Assembly: GCF_029892105.1 (NCBI RefSeq)
Contig: NZ_JARZAJ010000004.1
Span: 248,001-312,000 of the forward strand
Reading direction: 5' to 3'
Origin: Kitasatospora sp. GP82
GTDB taxonomy: Bacteria > Actinomycetota > Actinomycetes > Streptomycetales > Streptomycetaceae
Length of the DNA stretch: 64,000 bases
The notes under the pieces are model-generated. The model saw only the letters and a list, made by a program, of their open reading frames with translations. It searched no databases and was not told where the DNA came from. Shown one piece after another: positions 62,414-64,000 of the stretch (position 1 is its first letter; every line of letters begins with the position of its first letter). The translations under genes and the position numbers were made by a program.

Positions 62414-63967
62414 TCAGCCACCCCCGAGGAGGTGCTTGACGGCCGGGTCGGACAGACCGAGCAGTAGGGCGGGCCAGAGCCCGGCCACCACGGTGAGCGC
62501 GGCCAGTGGGGTCCAGCTGACGGCCTCGTACGGGCGGAGGTCCGGGATCTCGGCCGCCACGGCCGGCTGGTCGGGGTCGCCCATGCAGACGCGCTTGACG
62601 ACGACCAGCAGGTACGCGGCGGTGAGGAGGGTGCCGAGTCCGGCGATCACCATGTACGTCACGAAGGCGGGGCGCGAGAGCCCGGCGGCCGGGTCGAAGG
62701 CGCCGAACATCGCCAGCAGCTCGCCCCAGAAACCCGCCAGCCCGGGGAGGCCGAGGCTGGCGACGGCGGCGAATGCGAGCAGCGCGCCGATGCGCGGTGC
62801 CCGGCCGTAGAGGGCTGCCCCGGTGGCACCCGCGAGGGTGTCCAGATCGGCGGTGCCGTAGCGGTCCTTGACGGCGCCGACCAGGAAGAAGAGCAGGCCG
62901 GTGATCAGGCCGTGGGCGATGTTGGCGAACAGCGCGCCGTTGACGCCCACCGGGGTGAGGGAGGCGATGCCGAGCAGCACGAAGCCCATGTGGCCGACGG
63001 AGGAGTAGGCGATCAGGCGCTTGAGGTCGCCCTTGGCGCCGGGCCGCGCCAGCGCCAGACAGGCCAGTGAACCGTAGACGATGCCGACGGCGGCGAAGGC
63101 CCCGAGGTAGGGGGCGAAGGTGGCGGTGCCGTCCGGCACGATCGGGAGGAGGACACGGACCAGGCCGTACGTTCCCATCTTCAGCAGCACACCGGCGAGC
63201 AGCACCGAGCCGACGGTGGGGGCAGCCGTGTGCGCGTCCGGGAGCCAGCTGTGCAGTGGCCAGGCGGGGGCCTTCACCGCGAGGCCGACGACGATGGCCA
63301 GGGCGGCGATCACCTGGGTGGTGTGGTTGAGCCCCCTGCCGTGGGCGGCGGCCAGCTCGGTCATGTCGAAGGTGCCCGCCTGGGTGCCGATCAGCAGGAA
63401 GCCGAGCAGCATCACGGCGGAGCCGAGCAGCGTGTAGAGGATGAACCGGTTGGCGGCCGGCACTCGCTGCCCGCTCCCCCAGCGGGCGATCAGGAAGTAC
63501 ATCGGGATCAGCACGATCTCGAAGGCCAGGAAGAAGAGCACCAGGTCCAGCACCGCGAAGGTGGCCAGCATGCCGACCTCGAGGAGCAGCAGCAGGCCGG
63601 TGAACGACCGGGCGCTGGGCGTGCCCTCGCCGCTCGGCAGCCGCTTGGTCGAGTACACCGCGCAGAGGAAGGTGAGCAGGGCGGTGAGCACGATCAGCGG
63701 CAGCGAGATGCCGTCCACGCCGAGGTGGAAGCGGACGTTGACGGCCGGGATCCAGCGCAGGTCGGTGACGGCCTGCATCCGGCTCGGCGTGCCGTGGTCG
63801 AAGCCGACCGCAAGCCCGACGGTGAGCAGCAGCACGGCACCGGTGACGGCCACTCCGAGGCGCAGCGCGCGCCGGTCGGCGGCCTCGGGGTCGGCGCCGA
63901 ACGGCGCCAGGGTGGCGGCGGCGCCGAGCAGCGGCAGCAGCAGGAGGGCGATGAGGACTGCGTTCAT
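62414..63967 (-). CDS. nuoM: NADH-quinone oxidoreductase subunit M
   Basis: NuoM is another antiporter-like subunit of complex I. The 517-residue protein has about 14 helices with the family segments LDLVLFFLAFEIVLIPMYFLIARWG, VGLAVKAPAWPLHSWLPDAHTAAPT (with conserved Lys) and LIAYSSVGHMGFVLLG. The ATG at 63967 has GGAG six bases upstream. It is complete in the window; nuoL and earlier subunits are probably just outside on the right. Confidence 0.94.
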   Translation of the reverse strand: MNAVLIALLLLPLLGAAATLAPFGADPEAADRRALRLGVAVTGAVLLLTVGLAVGFDHGTPSRMQAVTDLRWIPAVNVRFHLGVDGISLPLIVLTALLTFLCAVYSTKRLPSGEGTPSARSFTGLLLLLEVGMLATFAVLDLVLFFLAFEIVLIPMYFLIARWGSGQRVPAANRFILYTLLGSAVMLLGFLLIGTQAGTFDMTELAAAHGRGLNHTTQVIAALAIVVGLAVKAPAWPLHSWLPDAHTAAPTVGSVLLAGVLLKMGTYGLVRVLLPIVPDGTATFAPYLGAFAAVGIVYGSLACLALARPGAKGDLKRLIAYSSVGHMGFVLLGIASLTPVGVNGALFANIAHGLITGLLFFLVGAVKDRYGTADLDTLAGATGAALYGRAPRIGALLAFAAVASLGLPGLAGFWGELLAMFGAFDPAAGLSRPAFVTYMVIAGLGTLLTAAYLLVVVKRVCMGDPDQPAVAAEIPDLRPYEAVSWTPLAALTVVAGLWPALLLGLSDPAVKHLLGGG

Positions 63968-64000
63968 CGGGGGCTCCAAGGGCGTGCTGCGGTGGATGGG

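Overview
The window is high-GC actinobacterial chromosome, almost certainly Streptomycetaceae (Streptomyces or Kitasatospora). The codons are strongly GC-biased, GTG and TTG starts are common, and the gene order secE-nusG-rplKA-rplJL-rpoBC-rpsLG-fusA-tuf has the Streptomyces signature, with two lipoprotein genes between rplA and rplJ. Other family markers are an LCP protein with a LytR_C tail, a sodF-type superoxide dismutase behind a Nur-box-like site, and nuoM/nuoN next to htpX. No insertion sequence, prophage, CRISPR array or biosynthetic cluster is visible.

Left end (1-5.4 kb): surface-polysaccharide genes. There is a partial family-2 glycosyltransferase, a DPM1-like glycosyltransferase coupled to a DUF2304 protein, and a complete dTDP-L-rhamnose set (rmlBD on minus, rmlAC on plus, divergent). 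A perfect 25-bp stem separates it from the str operon.

5.4-33.6 kb: the information-processing core, all on minus. In transcription order it runs tRNA-Trp, secE, nusG, rplK, rplA, two lipoproteins, rplJ, rplL, rpoB, rpoC, then an accessory interval, then rpsL, rpsG, fusA, tuf. I read promoters with about 17-bp spacers before rplK, rplJ, rpoB and rpsL, and an L10-type leader before rplJ. The accessory interval between rpoC and rpsL (about 9 kb) holds a frameshifted sirtuin, a DUF4097 lipoprotein with a sensor kinase and NarL-type regulator, a frameshifted GNAT acetyltransferase, an unknown gene, a P450, an ADP-ribosylglycohydrolase and a DUF2786 protein.

33.7-49 kb: aminotransferase, adenosine deaminase-like protein, murB, a hadA/hadB-like dehydratase pair, rpmG, tRNA-Met and tRNA-Thr, and a degenerate amidohydrolase. 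Next comes a K+ transport/stress block with two KimA-like APC transporters, a small membrane protein and a universal stress protein, then sodF, tRNA-Tyr and a YajQ-family gene. The transporter/stress block carries short direct repeats with an 11-bp period that look like OmpR-family operator arrays. I could not assign them, and they are the most interesting signal here.

49-64 kb: mug-type glycosylase, a deletion scar joining the tails of a LysR gene and an oxidoreductase gene, a SnoaL-like/LysR divergent pair, a squalene/phytoene synthase family protein, a cold-shock gene with a long leader, a YccF protein and a BlaI/M56 pair. These are followed by an LCP ligase and a TerD protein, which share an identical 16-bp palindrome near the BlaI gene, then small envelope proteins, htpX and nuoN/nuoM (continuing past the right edge).
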